NCBI GenBank assembly: GCA_016930055.1
Contig: JAFGHP010000014.1
Span: 1 to 48,723 of the forward strand
Origin: Candidatus Bathyarchaeota archaeon
GTDB lineage: Archaea > Thermoproteota > Bathyarchaeia > TCS64
Direction: 5' to 3'
Length of the DNA: 48,723 bases
How positions within the stretch are numbered: position 1 is the first letter of the stretch; every line of letters begins with the position of its first letter. The position numbers and the translations under genes are program-made. A model generated the notes under the pieces. That model worked only from the letters and a program-made list of their open reading frames with translations, had not been told where the DNA came from and did not search any database. Positions 33,784 to 41,683 of the stretch are shown piece after piece.

Positions 33784-33994
33784 CTAACATTTACCCCTAA
33801 AATACATTCTATTACAACATTTTTTTTCCTGAATATATAAATTGATCGTTTATTTTGAGCATAATTTGGGAAATATTGAGTTTTATATATATACTAAGAA
33901 ATTACGACGCTCATAAAAATAAAATATGATCGGTTTTAAAAAACATATTCGAAAAGTAATGTTAATAAGAAGTTATACTCATTTATAAAGTAAA

Positions 33995-34240
33995 ATGAAT
34001 GAAGAATACTCTTTAAGGGATATGATTCTTCGAACCTTCTTATTTGATAATTCTTTAGGACCATCTGAAATGACAAAAAAACTTGATGCGAATTATAATT
34101 CAGTCAAAGCTGCTTATGCAAAACTTACTGAAGATAAACTTTTAGTAAGAAGTGGAAGAGGAAATTATGAGCCAAATTATTCAGGAATCATCCTAAATTT
34201 AATGGATAGAATAGAAAATTTGGAGAAACTGGTGAAATAA
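33995..34240 (+). CDS. Small winged-helix protein, cluster member 1 (type 1)
   Basis: An 81-residue single winged-helix protein. The helix-turn-helix is LGPSEMTKKLDANYNSVKAAYAKLTEDKLL (about 26-56), then the wing RSGRGNYEPNY and a C-terminal amphipathic helix IILNLMDRIENLEKL, likely a dimer contact. It shares the wing and helix pattern R-x-GRG-x-Y...G-x-IL-x-NL with the third gene of the cluster. It is the first gene after a 211-base divergent spacer. Gene 2 starts directly at its stop. Confidence 0.72.
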   Translation: MNEEYSLRDMILRTFLFDNSLGPSEMTKKLDANYNSVKAAYAKLTEDKLLVRSGRGNYEPNYSGIILNLMDRIENLEKLVK

Positions 34241-34501
34241 ATGGGTGAGCTAATAGACAAAATAATTAAGGATTTATCACCAGGAACTAGTCAATTTAAA
34301 ATATTGATATTTCTTTCATTTAAAGGTCCATGTTCTCCAAGTACGATATCAGATGAAATCAATATACCTGCAGGAACTGTTAGACCGAGTTTAAGAAATT
34401 TATTAGAAAAAGGTTATGTTAATCAGCTTGAAGATGGTAATTATAAATCAAATATACCTTTTACTGATTTAATATCATATTTGTATACTTTAAATAAATA
34501 A
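34241..34501 (+). CDS. Small winged-helix protein, cluster member 2 (type 2)
   Basis: An 86-residue protein with one winged helix: QFKILIFLSFKGPCSPSTISDEINIPAGTVRPSLRNLLEKGYVNQ, the wing EDGNYKSN, and a C-terminal helix FTDLISYLYTLNK. It matches the fourth gene of the cluster (KIL...L.FKG, TVR..L..L...G.V, P..D.I...Y) better than its immediate neighbours. ATG 34241 starts on the base after the stop of gene 1, with GGTGA a few bases before. Target unknown. Confidence 0.72.
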   Translation: MGELIDKIIKDLSPGTSQFKILIFLSFKGPCSPSTISDEINIPAGTVRPSLRNLLEKGYVNQLEDGNYKSNIPFTDLISYLYTLNK

Positions 34502-34512
34502 GAGGTGAAATA

Positions 34513-34770
34513 TTGACGGGCATTGAGGAGCTTGAAGGTTTAAAAAGAGCGGAAAGTCAACAACAAGTATTCCTTTGTCTCGTTGAATCTGGAGAAGCAA
34601 TGTCTAGTCAAGAAATTGCAGGAAAGTTACAGTTATCAGTAAATGCAGTTAATATAGCACTTTTCAATCTTAACAATAAAGGATTAGTAGATAGAGTTGG
34701 AAGAGGAAGTTATAGATATAAACTAGGTCCTATTTTGGTAAATCTTCTAAAGGAGTATTTTAGTTCATGA
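34513..34770 (+). CDS. Small winged-helix protein, cluster member 3 (type 1)
   Basis: An 85-residue winged-helix protein: SQQQVFLCLVESGEAMSSQEIAGKLQLSVNAVNIALFNLNNKGLVDR, wing VGRGSYRYKLG, helix PILVNLLKEYF. Its wing and C-terminal helix mirror gene 1, and its front half resembles gene 5 (SQ.QVL..L...G..MS..E). The start is TTG, with GAGGTGA four bases before it. It overlaps gene 4 by four bases (ATGA). Confidence 0.72.
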   Translation: MTGIEELEGLKRAESQQQVFLCLVESGEAMSSQEIAGKLQLSVNAVNIALFNLNNKGLVDRVGRGSYRYKLGPILVNLLKEYFSS

Positions 34771-35021
34771 TACAAGAAAAATTAGATGTATTAGACCCAA
34801 AAACTTCAGCTTATAAAATTCTTTGCCATCTTACTTTCAAGGGAACTTTTCTAAAACCTTCTGAAATAGCTAGTTCGTTAGGAGAAAATAGTTCAACTGT
34901 ACGTGCAAGATTAGCAGAATTAAAAAAACAAGGACTCGTAGAATCAAAACCAGAAGGGTACATTTCTTTAATATCTCCTTATGACATTATTTTTAAAATA
35001 TATAAAGATATAAAAAGTTAA
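34767..35021 (+). CDS. Small winged-helix protein, cluster member 4 (type 2)
   Basis: An 84-residue winged-helix protein: YKILCHLTFKGTFLKPSEIASSLGENSSTVRARLAELKKQGLVES, a short wing KPEGYISL, then SPYDIIFKIYKDI. It is the evident paralogue of gene 2. ATG overlaps the stop of gene 3, so the two are coupled. A T-rich run follows the stop, and an 81-base gap separates gene 5. Confidence 0.72.
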   Translation: MIQEKLDVLDPKTSAYKILCHLTFKGTFLKPSEIASSLGENSSTVRARLAELKKQGLVESKPEGYISLISPYDIIFKIYKDIKS

Positions 35022-35102
35022 ATAATTTTTACTTTCACTCATCTCTCCGTTACATTTTTCTAAACAGTATTTAAAAATAAAATATTAAATTGTAACTTCG
35101 AC

Positions 35103-35486
35103 ATGTCTAATAAACAAATCATTTCCCTAAAAGATAAAACAGATAATCTATTCAAAATTAAAAGAGCCCCAAGTCAATTTCAAGTATTATTTCATTTAAT
35201 TAATACGGGCAAAACAATGAGTGTTAAAGAATTATCAACAGAAATTAATTTGACGCCTAAAGCAACTGAAAGAGCGTTATCGAAACTTTTTGAAAAAGAA
35301 TTAGTTCAACGTAACCCATTTAAAGACGGCGGATACTATTGCGATGTAAAAGATGTTGTTTTATATATTTTATTTAAAATGATTGAATTAAATGATGATT
35401 TTGAAAAAAGAAATCCTAATTCGAAAAATTCAGTTTCTCCTTTAATTTCGGAAGAACCTCGTCCTCAATCCACTTTACTCCCTTAG
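35103..35486 (+). CDS. Small winged-helix protein, cluster member 5 (type 1-like, longer)
   Basis: A 127-residue protein whose winged helix spans about residues 20-85: APSQFQVLFHLINTGKTMSVKELSTEINLTPKATERALSKLFEKELVQR, wing PFKDGGYYCDV, helix VVLYILFKMIELNDDF. It resembles genes 1 and 3. The last ~30 residues are polar and probably disordered. That tail is encoded where the gene overlaps the convergent gene by 71 bases, so it may be a by-product of the overlap. It probably has its own promoter (a TATTTAAAAATAAAATATT stretch about 30 bases before ATG). Confidence 0.68.
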   Translation: MSNKQIISLKDKTDNLFKIKRAPSQFQVLFHLINTGKTMSVKELSTEINLTPKATERALSKLFEKELVQRNPFKDGGYYCDVKDVVLYILFKMIELNDDFEKRNPNSKNSVSPLISEEPRPQSTLLP

Positions 35487-35898
35487 AAGTTAATTTATAA
35501 TAACGTTCTCGACTATTAGGTTTAAATACATAACCCCTTTTCATCATCTCATTTAATCTTGCAGGTACAACAATTTTTTTACCACTTATTTTTAAACAAT
35601 CTCTAAGTTCTCTACTACTAGATTGGAAATCTTTCATACTAAATAATAAAAGACCAATCGATTCATAATGACTAATTTCGTCTTTATATAGGATAACAGG
35701 TTTGTTTTGTCTAATTTCGACTAAACCTTTTAACTTATCTTGAGATTCGTGTTCATTAATTAAAGATACACGTTCATTTATATCAATTATAAAACTTTTT
35801 GATAGACTGTCTAATGCTGTAATAATTTCTTCTGGTGATTCTCCACTGACTTTAATTTCACCAAAAGCCGTTTTTATTGCTAGACTGAATTTTGGCAT
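35416..35898 (-). CDS. Winged-helix protein with N-terminal beta domain (second of a pair)
   Basis: A 160-residue protein. Residues 1-30 form a beta-hairpin plus helix, FSLAIKTAFGEIKVSGESPEEIITALDSL. The wHTH is in residues ~75-150: SIGLLLFSMKDFQSSSRELRDCLKISGKKIVVPARLNEMMKRGYVFK and a strand YYKLTSKGVKWIEDEVLPKL. The N-terminal module matches that of the gene just upstream. The ATG has AGGAG before it. The gap to its partner is five bases. It overlaps gene 5 tail to tail. Confidence 0.7.
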   Translation of the reverse strand: MPKFSLAIKTAFGEIKVSGESPEEIITALDSLSKSFIIDINERVSLINEHESQDKLKGLVEIRQNKPVILYKDEISHYESIGLLLFSMKDFQSSSRELRDCLKISGKKIVVPARLNEMMKRGYVFKPNSRERYYKLTSKGVKWIEDEVLPKLKEKLNFSN

Positions 35899-35903
35899 TA
35901 AAT

Positions 35904-36338
35904 TTACTCCTGAATATTCATTGTGTAAAGATATCCTCTTTTTTTATCTTTATAACGTCTGAGTGTACCCTTTTTTACGAGCCATACTAAAACGCCTGAT
36001 AATGTTGTTTTAGGGAAAAAAATTGCATTTGCTTCCATTGCTTCTCTTAATTCAGATATGGTTCTAGGGGTTTTTCCCCATTCAACTGCAAGTAAAGAGG
36101 TTACTGCTTCACTACATTGTGTAGTTCTGGGTATTTGGGGATATTGAGTTGGTTCAATATTTGTTACTTGTTTTTTTTGTTTTGATTTAATATTTGATTC
36201 TCCATGGAATGCATCATTAATTTTATTTAGTATAATTGGTAGATCATTAATTGTTTCCAAAACATCTGATTTTATGCCACTTAGTTCAACCTCAGTATCA
36301 CCGATACGAATCTTGAGGTGGAAAGGTTGATTACTCAT
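35904..36338 (-). CDS. Winged-helix protein with N-terminal beta domain (first of a pair)
   Basis: A 144-residue protein. The N-terminal module FHLKIRIGDTEVELSGIKSDVLETINDLP parallels that of the downstream partner. A Lys/Gln/Pro-rich linker covers residues ~45-70. The winged helix follows: SEAVTSLLAVEWGKTPRTISELREAMEANAIFFPKTTLSGVLVWLVKKGTLRRYKDKKRGYLY. ATG is preceded by GTGAGATT. It is first in a two-gene minus-strand unit facing the plus-strand winged-helix genes. Regulatory role presumed, target unknown. Confidence 0.7.
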   Translation of the reverse strand: MSNQPFHLKIRIGDTEVELSGIKSDVLETINDLPIILNKINDAFHGESNIKSKQKKQVTNIEPTQYPQIPRTTQCSEAVTSLLAVEWGKTPRTISELREAMEANAIFFPKTTLSGVLVWLVKKGTLRRYKDKKRGYLYTMNIQE

Positions 36339-36470
36339 AATCTCACATCGTATTATTATAATTATTATTTTGAATATTTATAATACTATCCGATTAAATA
36401 TCATTATTAAAAATTTTTAAAAGAAAAATCATTTATTTAGAAAAATAATAAAATTAAATTTTTAAATTTT

Positions 36471-38363
36471 TTACAAATAATTTTTAATTTTTTCTTTAAT
36501 CATATCTTGTACAACATTAATATTGACTCTTCCACGAATTTCATTCATAATTATACCCATAATTGGTCCACTGGCTTTCTCTCCCATTTTTTTAATTAAC
36601 TCCACGTTTGAAGATAGTTTAATATCAATTATTTGTTTTAATTCCTCAATATCCAATAATTCTAAACCTAGTGTTTTTAATGCGTCTTTTGGACTATTTT
36701 CTGAATTATTTGCTAACCATGTGAATATTGAAACCAGAGATTCTTTTACGGTTTCTCCTTCATATAACATTTTAAAAACTTCTTTAATTGTATCATCCGA
36801 TAAATTCTCAATAGGGATCCCGTCACGTTGAAGTTTTTTGAAGTCTTCCGTTAATGTTACTGAAATTAAAGTTGATAAACTGGGATAAATAGTAACTAAT
36901 TCTCCAAAAAGACTTACATAATCAGAATCAACAATTTGTTTAGCAAGTTTTTCATTTAAGTTATAATCGTTTTGATACCGTTTTAATTTTATTTCAGGCA
37001 TTTCAGGCAAATTCTTCTTTAGTTTTTTAATCTTTTCTTGAAGTATTGTGATTGGTTTAATATCGGTTTCAGGATACATTCTTGCCGCTCCAGGTCTTGG
37101 TCGTGTAAAACGTGTGGTTCCATCAGGATTTGCAGATCTAGTTTCAAGGGGTACTCCATTGAATGCATCTTGAATTCTTGAAACTATTGCTTTCAACGCT
37201 TTTTGGCTTTTTTCAATTTCATCTGCTACAATTATAATCGCGTCAGATTCTTTTGCATTAACTTCGTTTCTTAATTTTTTGACTTCATCAGATGTGATAT
37301 TATAAGCTGGTAATTCATCAGTATGGAAAATTCCTTTTAAACCACCATAAAATTTAGCATAATCACTTAGTTCTGTACCGAAACGTCTATTGGGACATAG
37401 TTCCCGACCAATTAAACCAGAGAATCCAGGTACTTTCAAAGCTAAAACAACACCATCAGCTCTTATAGCATTTTGAATTATTTTTGAATTAGTAGTCTTA
37501 AAAAGATCCGTAACATTATTAAAATTCTCAATAATATTTTCTTTAAGTAAATTTCGTTTAAGAAGTTCATCACGTATCTCCATTAAAACAGATTGTCTGC
37601 TTACTTCATAATCAACAATTGTAGGGATCATTTCTAAAGCTTGAACACCTTTAATCTCAATTACGGGACCCCCTGTTAAACTAATGTTAATATCTTGTCT
37701 AATTGTACCTAAACCTCTACGTACTTGCCCTGTTGCTCTTAGAATACTACCAATTCTTTTAGCAACTGCTTGTACTTCTTTTGGAGTATACATTTCTGGA
37801 GCAGTGGTTATCTCCATTAAAGGTATACCTAATCTATCTAAACGATAATTTACTTGATTTTCAGATTCGCCAACATTTCTTGCAGCATCTTCTTCAAGAC
37901 AAATCTGATTTAAATTATATAATTTACCATCAACTTCAATCATACCTCCTAAAGCTATAACTGAAGTTCGTTGGAATCCACCTGTATTACTACCATCAAC
38001 AACGGTCTTACGCATAATCCATATTTCATCAATTGGTAGACTACCAACCATTAAAGCAAATTTTAGACTAATATTTAGCGCTTCAGAATCTAAATCTCCT
38101 GGGGGTTCTTCATCCATTTCAACTAGACAGGTTGTTTCTCTATCTCCTTCATATTGAATTACTTTGCCTTTCATAAATTCAAATAATGCAGCAGGATCAA
38201 TCTCTCCTAATTCACTTTGACTGGGTCTTAAACGTCGTGTAAAAGTAAATTCTGGTTCTTTGGTACTTAGTTTTGGTGGACATTTGCAAAAAAGTTTATG
38301 TTTTGTTGCTAATTCTTGATGTATTTCTATTCCACATTTTAAACCTAATTTTTCATAATTCAT
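36471..38363 (-). CDS. gatE: Glutamyl-tRNA(Gln) amidotransferase subunit E
   Basis: The archaeal GatDE enzyme converts Glu-tRNA(Gln) to Gln-tRNA(Gln); GatE binds the tRNA and does the kinase and amidation step. It opens LGLKCGIEIHQELAT and continues with LFCKCPP and RRLRPSQSELGEIDP. It then has EMDEEPPGDLDSE, RLGIPLMEITTAPEM and RPGAARMYPETDI, then a GatE-type inserted domain and the C-terminal GatB/YqeY helical domain. The 630-residue length is normal. I chose ATG 38363; TTG 38369 would overlap gatD by four bases and add two residues. Its presence implies no glutaminyl-tRNA synthetase is required. Confidence 0.95.
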   Translation of the reverse strand: MNYEKLGLKCGIEIHQELATKHKLFCKCPPKLSTKEPEFTFTRRLRPSQSELGEIDPAALFEFMKGKVIQYEGDRETTCLVEMDEEPPGDLDSEALNISLKFALMVGSLPIDEIWIMRKTVVDGSNTGGFQRTSVIALGGMIEVDGKLYNLNQICLEEDAARNVGESENQVNYRLDRLGIPLMEITTAPEMYTPKEVQAVAKRIGSILRATGQVRRGLGTIRQDINISLTGGPVIEIKGVQALEMIPTIVDYEVSRQSVLMEIRDELLKRNLLKENIIENFNNVTDLFKTTNSKIIQNAIRADGVVLALKVPGFSGLIGRELCPNRRFGTELSDYAKFYGGLKGIFHTDELPAYNITSDEVKKLRNEVNAKESDAIIIVADEIEKSQKALKAIVSRIQDAFNGVPLETRSANPDGTTRFTRPRPGAARMYPETDIKPITILQEKIKKLKKNLPEMPEIKLKRYQNDYNLNEKLAKQIVDSDYVSLFGELVTIYPSLSTLISVTLTEDFKKLQRDGIPIENLSDDTIKEVFKMLYEGETVKESLVSIFTWLANNSENSPKDALKTLGLELLDIEELKQIIDIKLSSNVELIKKMGEKASGPIMGIIMNEIRGRVNINVVQDMIKEKIKNYL

Positions 38364-38365
38364 TT

Positions 38366-39694
38366 TCAAATCAGCCTTTGATAAATTGAACGATAATTAA
38401 ATTCACCAGCAATATTAGTTGATAAAAGATTACGCGCTTCATGTATATCATTTGTTTGACCAAGACACCACATCATTTTTACATATGCTGTCTCAGGTAA
38501 CATATCTTCAAGAGGGATAACTCCTCTTGAAGTTAGTTCCCTTCCCATACTGTACACATTCATATTAACGCGACCCCAAAGACATTGACTTGTCATACCG
38601 ATCAAAACATCGTTTTTTTGTGCTGTTTTCAAGGAATCATAACATTTTTCGCTAACATGACCTAACCCCGTTCCTTCTAAAATAATACCTTTAAAACCAG
38701 CATCAATTAAGTTATCAATAATTAGTGGATTAAAACCAGGATAAAATTTAACTAAAGCAACTTTTTTCTCAAATTTATTTTTTAAAATCGGTTCCGAATT
38801 ACTTCTTTTTCGAAAATTCTTATTTATTATCTCTAATTCACTATTAATATAACGAGCTATTGGACTATCATTAATGGTTTGGAAAGCATAACGAGTTGAC
38901 GTATGACATTTTCTGACTTTTGTACCAGGATGAAAAATTATTTTATCGTCACTTGTGCCTTCGTGCATACACAAAAATACACCCGAAAAAGGAGCATAAG
39001 CTGCCGCTTTTACAGCAGCTACAAGATTAGTCGCTGAATCAGCACTAGGTCTATCACTACTTCGCTGTGATCCAACAAAAATAATAGGTATTGGTAAATT
39101 TTGTATAGCGAAGCTTAAAGCAGCTGTACTATAACCCATTGTGTCTGTACCATGAGTTATTACAATTCCATCTGCCCCTTCATTGATCTTATTGATTACT
39201 TCGTTAGCTATCCCTGACCAATGATCTGAATTAATATTTTCACTAAATACATTATAAAGTATTGAAGCATCAATATTAGCAATTTCAACGAGTTCAGGAA
39301 CTATACTTAAAAGATCCTTACTACTCATTGCCGCAAAAACTCCCCCAGTTACATAATCTACTCTACTAGCAATAGTACCTCCTGTACTTACAATATTTAC
39401 TCTAGGAAGCATACTATTGCCTTTTGGCAATGGAGAAGCTCTAAATTCTGGTTTAATCGCTTCTCCAATTTTTTCTATAGAAAAATTATCAGTGTACGCT
39501 ATACCAATGTTATAACCACTTTTTTGTTTAATTACTATATGCCAATCATCCGCAGATTCGACTCTTGGCATTAATACACCTTCATAAATTACATTATTTA
39601 CATTTATTCGTACAACATCGCCAATTTGGAGATTAGTAGAATTTAATAATTCTAAGAGTTTTCCTCGGTATCCAGACAAAGGGTCAACAGACAT
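38366..39694 (-). CDS. gatD: Glutamyl-tRNA(Gln) amidotransferase subunit D
   Basis: The asparaginase-like glutaminase half of GatDE, supplying ammonia from glutamine. The 442-residue protein has an N-terminal SH3-like domain (GDVVRINVNNVIYEGVLMPR) and then the asparaginase fold. The first threonine motif is STGGTIAS at 103-110 and the second VITHGTDTMGYSTAAL, which carries the Thr-Asp pair. LEGTGLGH lies in the C-terminal domain. It precedes gatE and is tightly linked to it. A TATA element (TTTTAAA at about 39750) lies upstream of the ATG. Confidence 0.95.
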   Translation of the reverse strand: MSVDPLSGYRGKLLELLNSTNLQIGDVVRINVNNVIYEGVLMPRVESADDWHIVIKQKSGYNIGIAYTDNFSIEKIGEAIKPEFRASPLPKGNSMLPRVNIVSTGGTIASRVDYVTGGVFAAMSSKDLLSIVPELVEIANIDASILYNVFSENINSDHWSGIANEVINKINEGADGIVITHGTDTMGYSTAALSFAIQNLPIPIIFVGSQRSSDRPSADSATNLVAAVKAAAYAPFSGVFLCMHEGTSDDKIIFHPGTKVRKCHTSTRYAFQTINDSPIARYINSELEIINKNFRKRSNSEPILKNKFEKKVALVKFYPGFNPLIIDNLIDAGFKGIILEGTGLGHVSEKCYDSLKTAQKNDVLIGMTSQCLWGRVNMNVYSMGRELTSRGVIPLEDMLPETAYVKMMWCLGQTNDIHEARNLLSTNIAGEFNYRSIYQRLI

Positions 39695-39844
39695 ATAGAA
39701 CCAATTTCTCGTATGTATATCAACCTCTTAAGGGCTACGCCCCTTGAAGCAGTTTAAAACAAGTTTTTATCTATCACAGATTTAATATCTTACAAATACC
39801 ATTTTTTAAGTTGTAAATAAAAATTATGTTATAACAATAAAACA

Positions 39845-41425
39845 TTAGTTTAATTCTTTATAAACGTATGGTCCTTTTTTGGTATATCCTAAACGATAAT
39901 AATATTGTTTTGTACCTAATGCACTCATTACAATCATTTGTTTTGCGTCATATTTTTCTTGTGCTGTTTTTTCTGCCTCTTCCATTAAGGTTTCACCCCA
40001 CCCTTTATGTTGCCATGCATTAATATTTTGAGAACCAACAGGGACCATAGCACCATAAACATGAAGTTCCCTAATTAAACCAGTATTTGACGTAATTTCA
40101 GGTCTTTCCGTTTTATCTGATGGCATTCTTAATCTTATAAAACCAATTAAAGTATCAGAACCAGAGTCTTCAACACTGATAAAATCCTCAATACCATCAG
40201 AAGCATCATAGACATTATGGATAATTTGTAATTTCTTTTCGTCAATATCTATATTTTTATGACCTGCTTCACGGCATCTAATACATCTACATTTTTTACC
40301 ATTTTTCTCGAGTTGCATCTGTGCTAATTGTCTTAAATTACCTTTATCAACGCCTGCTTCAATCCGAGGTAACGGAATATCTCTCTGTATACGCATTATT
40401 CTAATCCAAGGTGGAACAATCTCTTTTATAGAAGATATTAAAGAAGTTGCTCTTATCGTATCCAAAGGAGTGTATTTCCCATTAATCCACCAATCATATA
40501 ATTTTGTTCCTTTAATCACTAGTGTAGGATATATTTTTAACATGTCAGGTTTAAAATTTGAATCTTCGAATAGTTTTTTGAAACCTTCAAGATCATTCTC
40601 AATTGTTGAACCAGGAAGACCAGGCATCATGTGGTAACAGATTTTTAGCGATGCATCTTTTAAGAGTTTAGTTGAATCAATGACGTCTAAAATTTTATGA
40701 CCTCTATCTACTATTTCGTAAATATAATCATAAACAGTTTGTACACCCAACTCTACGCGAGTTATCCCAAGTTCCAGCATACGGTTAATATTATTTTGAT
40801 CCACACAATCGGGTCTTGTTTCAACAGTAATACCAACATTTTTAATAATAGAATTTTCTGCTGTTAATTTTGCTTTAGGAAGTGTCTTACTATTGATTCC
40901 AGTTATTGCATTTAAACATCCTTTAACAAAATATTTCTGATAATTATATGGAGAAGCAGGAAAAGTACCACCCATCAGGATCAAATCAATTTTATCAACA
41001 GTATGTCCTATCAATTCTAATTGTTTAATTCTACTTTTAACTTGTTTATATGGATCATAATCATTCTGAGCCCCTCGCATTGCAGCAGGTTCATAACCAG
41101 TATAACTCTGAGGAGTTGGAGTTTCTGATTCAGGACCACCAGGGCAATATGCACATCTACCATGTGGACAAGGATAAGGTTTAGTCATTGCAGCGACAAC
41201 ATTCACTCCACTTAACGTACGAATTTTTTTTCGAACAAGTAATGGAATTAATTTTTCAGCTTCATCTTCATTAAGTAACTCAATCAAATCCGAGTTACGA
41301 GGAATTTGTTTTAAATGATATTTCCGAGAAAATTCAATTTTTATTTTATCAATATCTTTTCGAGTTAGGTCAGGAGTTGAAAGAAATTTATCAATAATAT
41401 CTCTCAGGACCAAGCCTGAGCTCAC
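39845..41425 (-). CDS. elp3: Elp3: radical SAM/GNAT tRNA uridine-34 modification enzyme
   Basis: Catalyses the first step of cm5U formation at the wobble uridine of tRNA. The 526-residue protein has the Elp3 cluster motif C86-x4-C91-x2-C94 (YPCPHGRCAYCPGG), AAMRGAQNDYDPY, the LMGGTFPA segment and GVQTVYDYIY. The GNAT domain occupies roughly residues 390-526 (RELHVYGAMVPVG, HKGWGETLMEEAE, YYYRLGYTKKGPYV). A CRCIRC pair before the GNAT domain is part of the known zinc site. GTG start. With TtuA-like thiolation it could act on the same wobble base if that enzyme is Ncs6-like (inference). Confidence 0.96.
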   Translation of the reverse strand: MSSGLVLRDIIDKFLSTPDLTRKDIDKIKIEFSRKYHLKQIPRNSDLIELLNEDEAEKLIPLLVRKKIRTLSGVNVVAAMTKPYPCPHGRCAYCPGGPESETPTPQSYTGYEPAAMRGAQNDYDPYKQVKSRIKQLELIGHTVDKIDLILMGGTFPASPYNYQKYFVKGCLNAITGINSKTLPKAKLTAENSIIKNVGITVETRPDCVDQNNINRMLELGITRVELGVQTVYDYIYEIVDRGHKILDVIDSTKLLKDASLKICYHMMPGLPGSTIENDLEGFKKLFEDSNFKPDMLKIYPTLVIKGTKLYDWWINGKYTPLDTIRATSLISSIKEIVPPWIRIMRIQRDIPLPRIEAGVDKGNLRQLAQMQLEKNGKKCRCIRCREAGHKNIDIDEKKLQIIHNVYDASDGIEDFISVEDSGSDTLIGFIRLRMPSDKTERPEITSNTGLIRELHVYGAMVPVGSQNINAWQHKGWGETLMEEAEKTAQEKYDAKQMIVMSALGTKQYYYRLGYTKKGPYVYKELN

Positions 41426-41444
41426 TTACCAAATTAAATAGGTT

Positions 41445-41621
41445 TTAATACCTATTATTTTGATTTCTTCCACGTGTATCACGTGGTGCATGAACAATTC
41501 TTTTAACAAAGTTAGTTCTATTTCTTTTTTTGGGATTCGGGTTGGTATGTGGAATTGGCTCAATTTTAGGTGTTTGAGCTCTTACTTTACCTGCTTTTGT
41601 TAATGAACCGTGTGTTGGTAT
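41445..41621 (-). CDS. rps30e: Ribosomal protein S30e with an apparent ATA start codon
   Basis: The 58-codon frame reads PTHGSLTKAGKVRAQTPKI from its second codon, the unmistakable start of archaeal and eukaryotic S30e. A basic PKKRNRTNFVKRIV region and an Arg/Asn-rich tail ending RNQNNRY follow. S30e sits in the small subunit near the decoding region. The codon in the Met position is ATA (41621-41619). Upstream in frame there is no ATG, GTG or TTG before a TAG at 41657-41655. A perfect ribosome-binding site GGTGAT ends three bases before ATA, and a TATA box sits at 41656-41661. Either ATA is used as start or the base is a sequence error. Confidence 0.93.
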   Translation of the reverse strand: MPTHGSLTKAGKVRAQTPKIEPIPHTNPNPKKRNRTNFVKRIVHAPRDTRGRNQNNRY

Positions 41622-41624
41622 ATT

Positions 41625-41630
41625 ATCACC
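41625..41630 (-). promoter_or_regulatory. Ribosome-binding site of rps30e
   Basis: GGTGAT on the minus strand matches the anti-Shine-Dalgarno sequence and is separated by AAT from the ATA codon. The distance is the same as at porD (GTGAT, three bases, TTG) and one base less than at porB and pyrF. It fixes the initiation site although the codon is unusual. Confidence 0.75.
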
Positions 41631-41655
41631 GTCCGAGAAGAGGGTCTCGAGACTC

Positions 41656-41661
41656 TATAAA
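41656..41661 (-). promoter_or_regulatory. TATA box of rps30e
   Basis: TTTATA on the minus strand, about 25 bases before the expected start of transcription near 41633. That leaves a leader of roughly a dozen bases, just enough for the GGTGAT element. The 10-base palindrome GTCTCGAGAC (41644-41653) lies between this box and the presumed start. Confidence 0.5.
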
Positions 41662-41683
41662 CCTTTCTCATAATGAATATGTT

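Noticed and set aside
39730-39745. Short GC-rich hairpin AAGGG...CCCTT between gatD and elp3
   Set aside because: Five-base stem in the gatD leader region; no T-tract after it and no riboswitch-like conserved pattern. Too weak to call a terminator or regulatory RNA.
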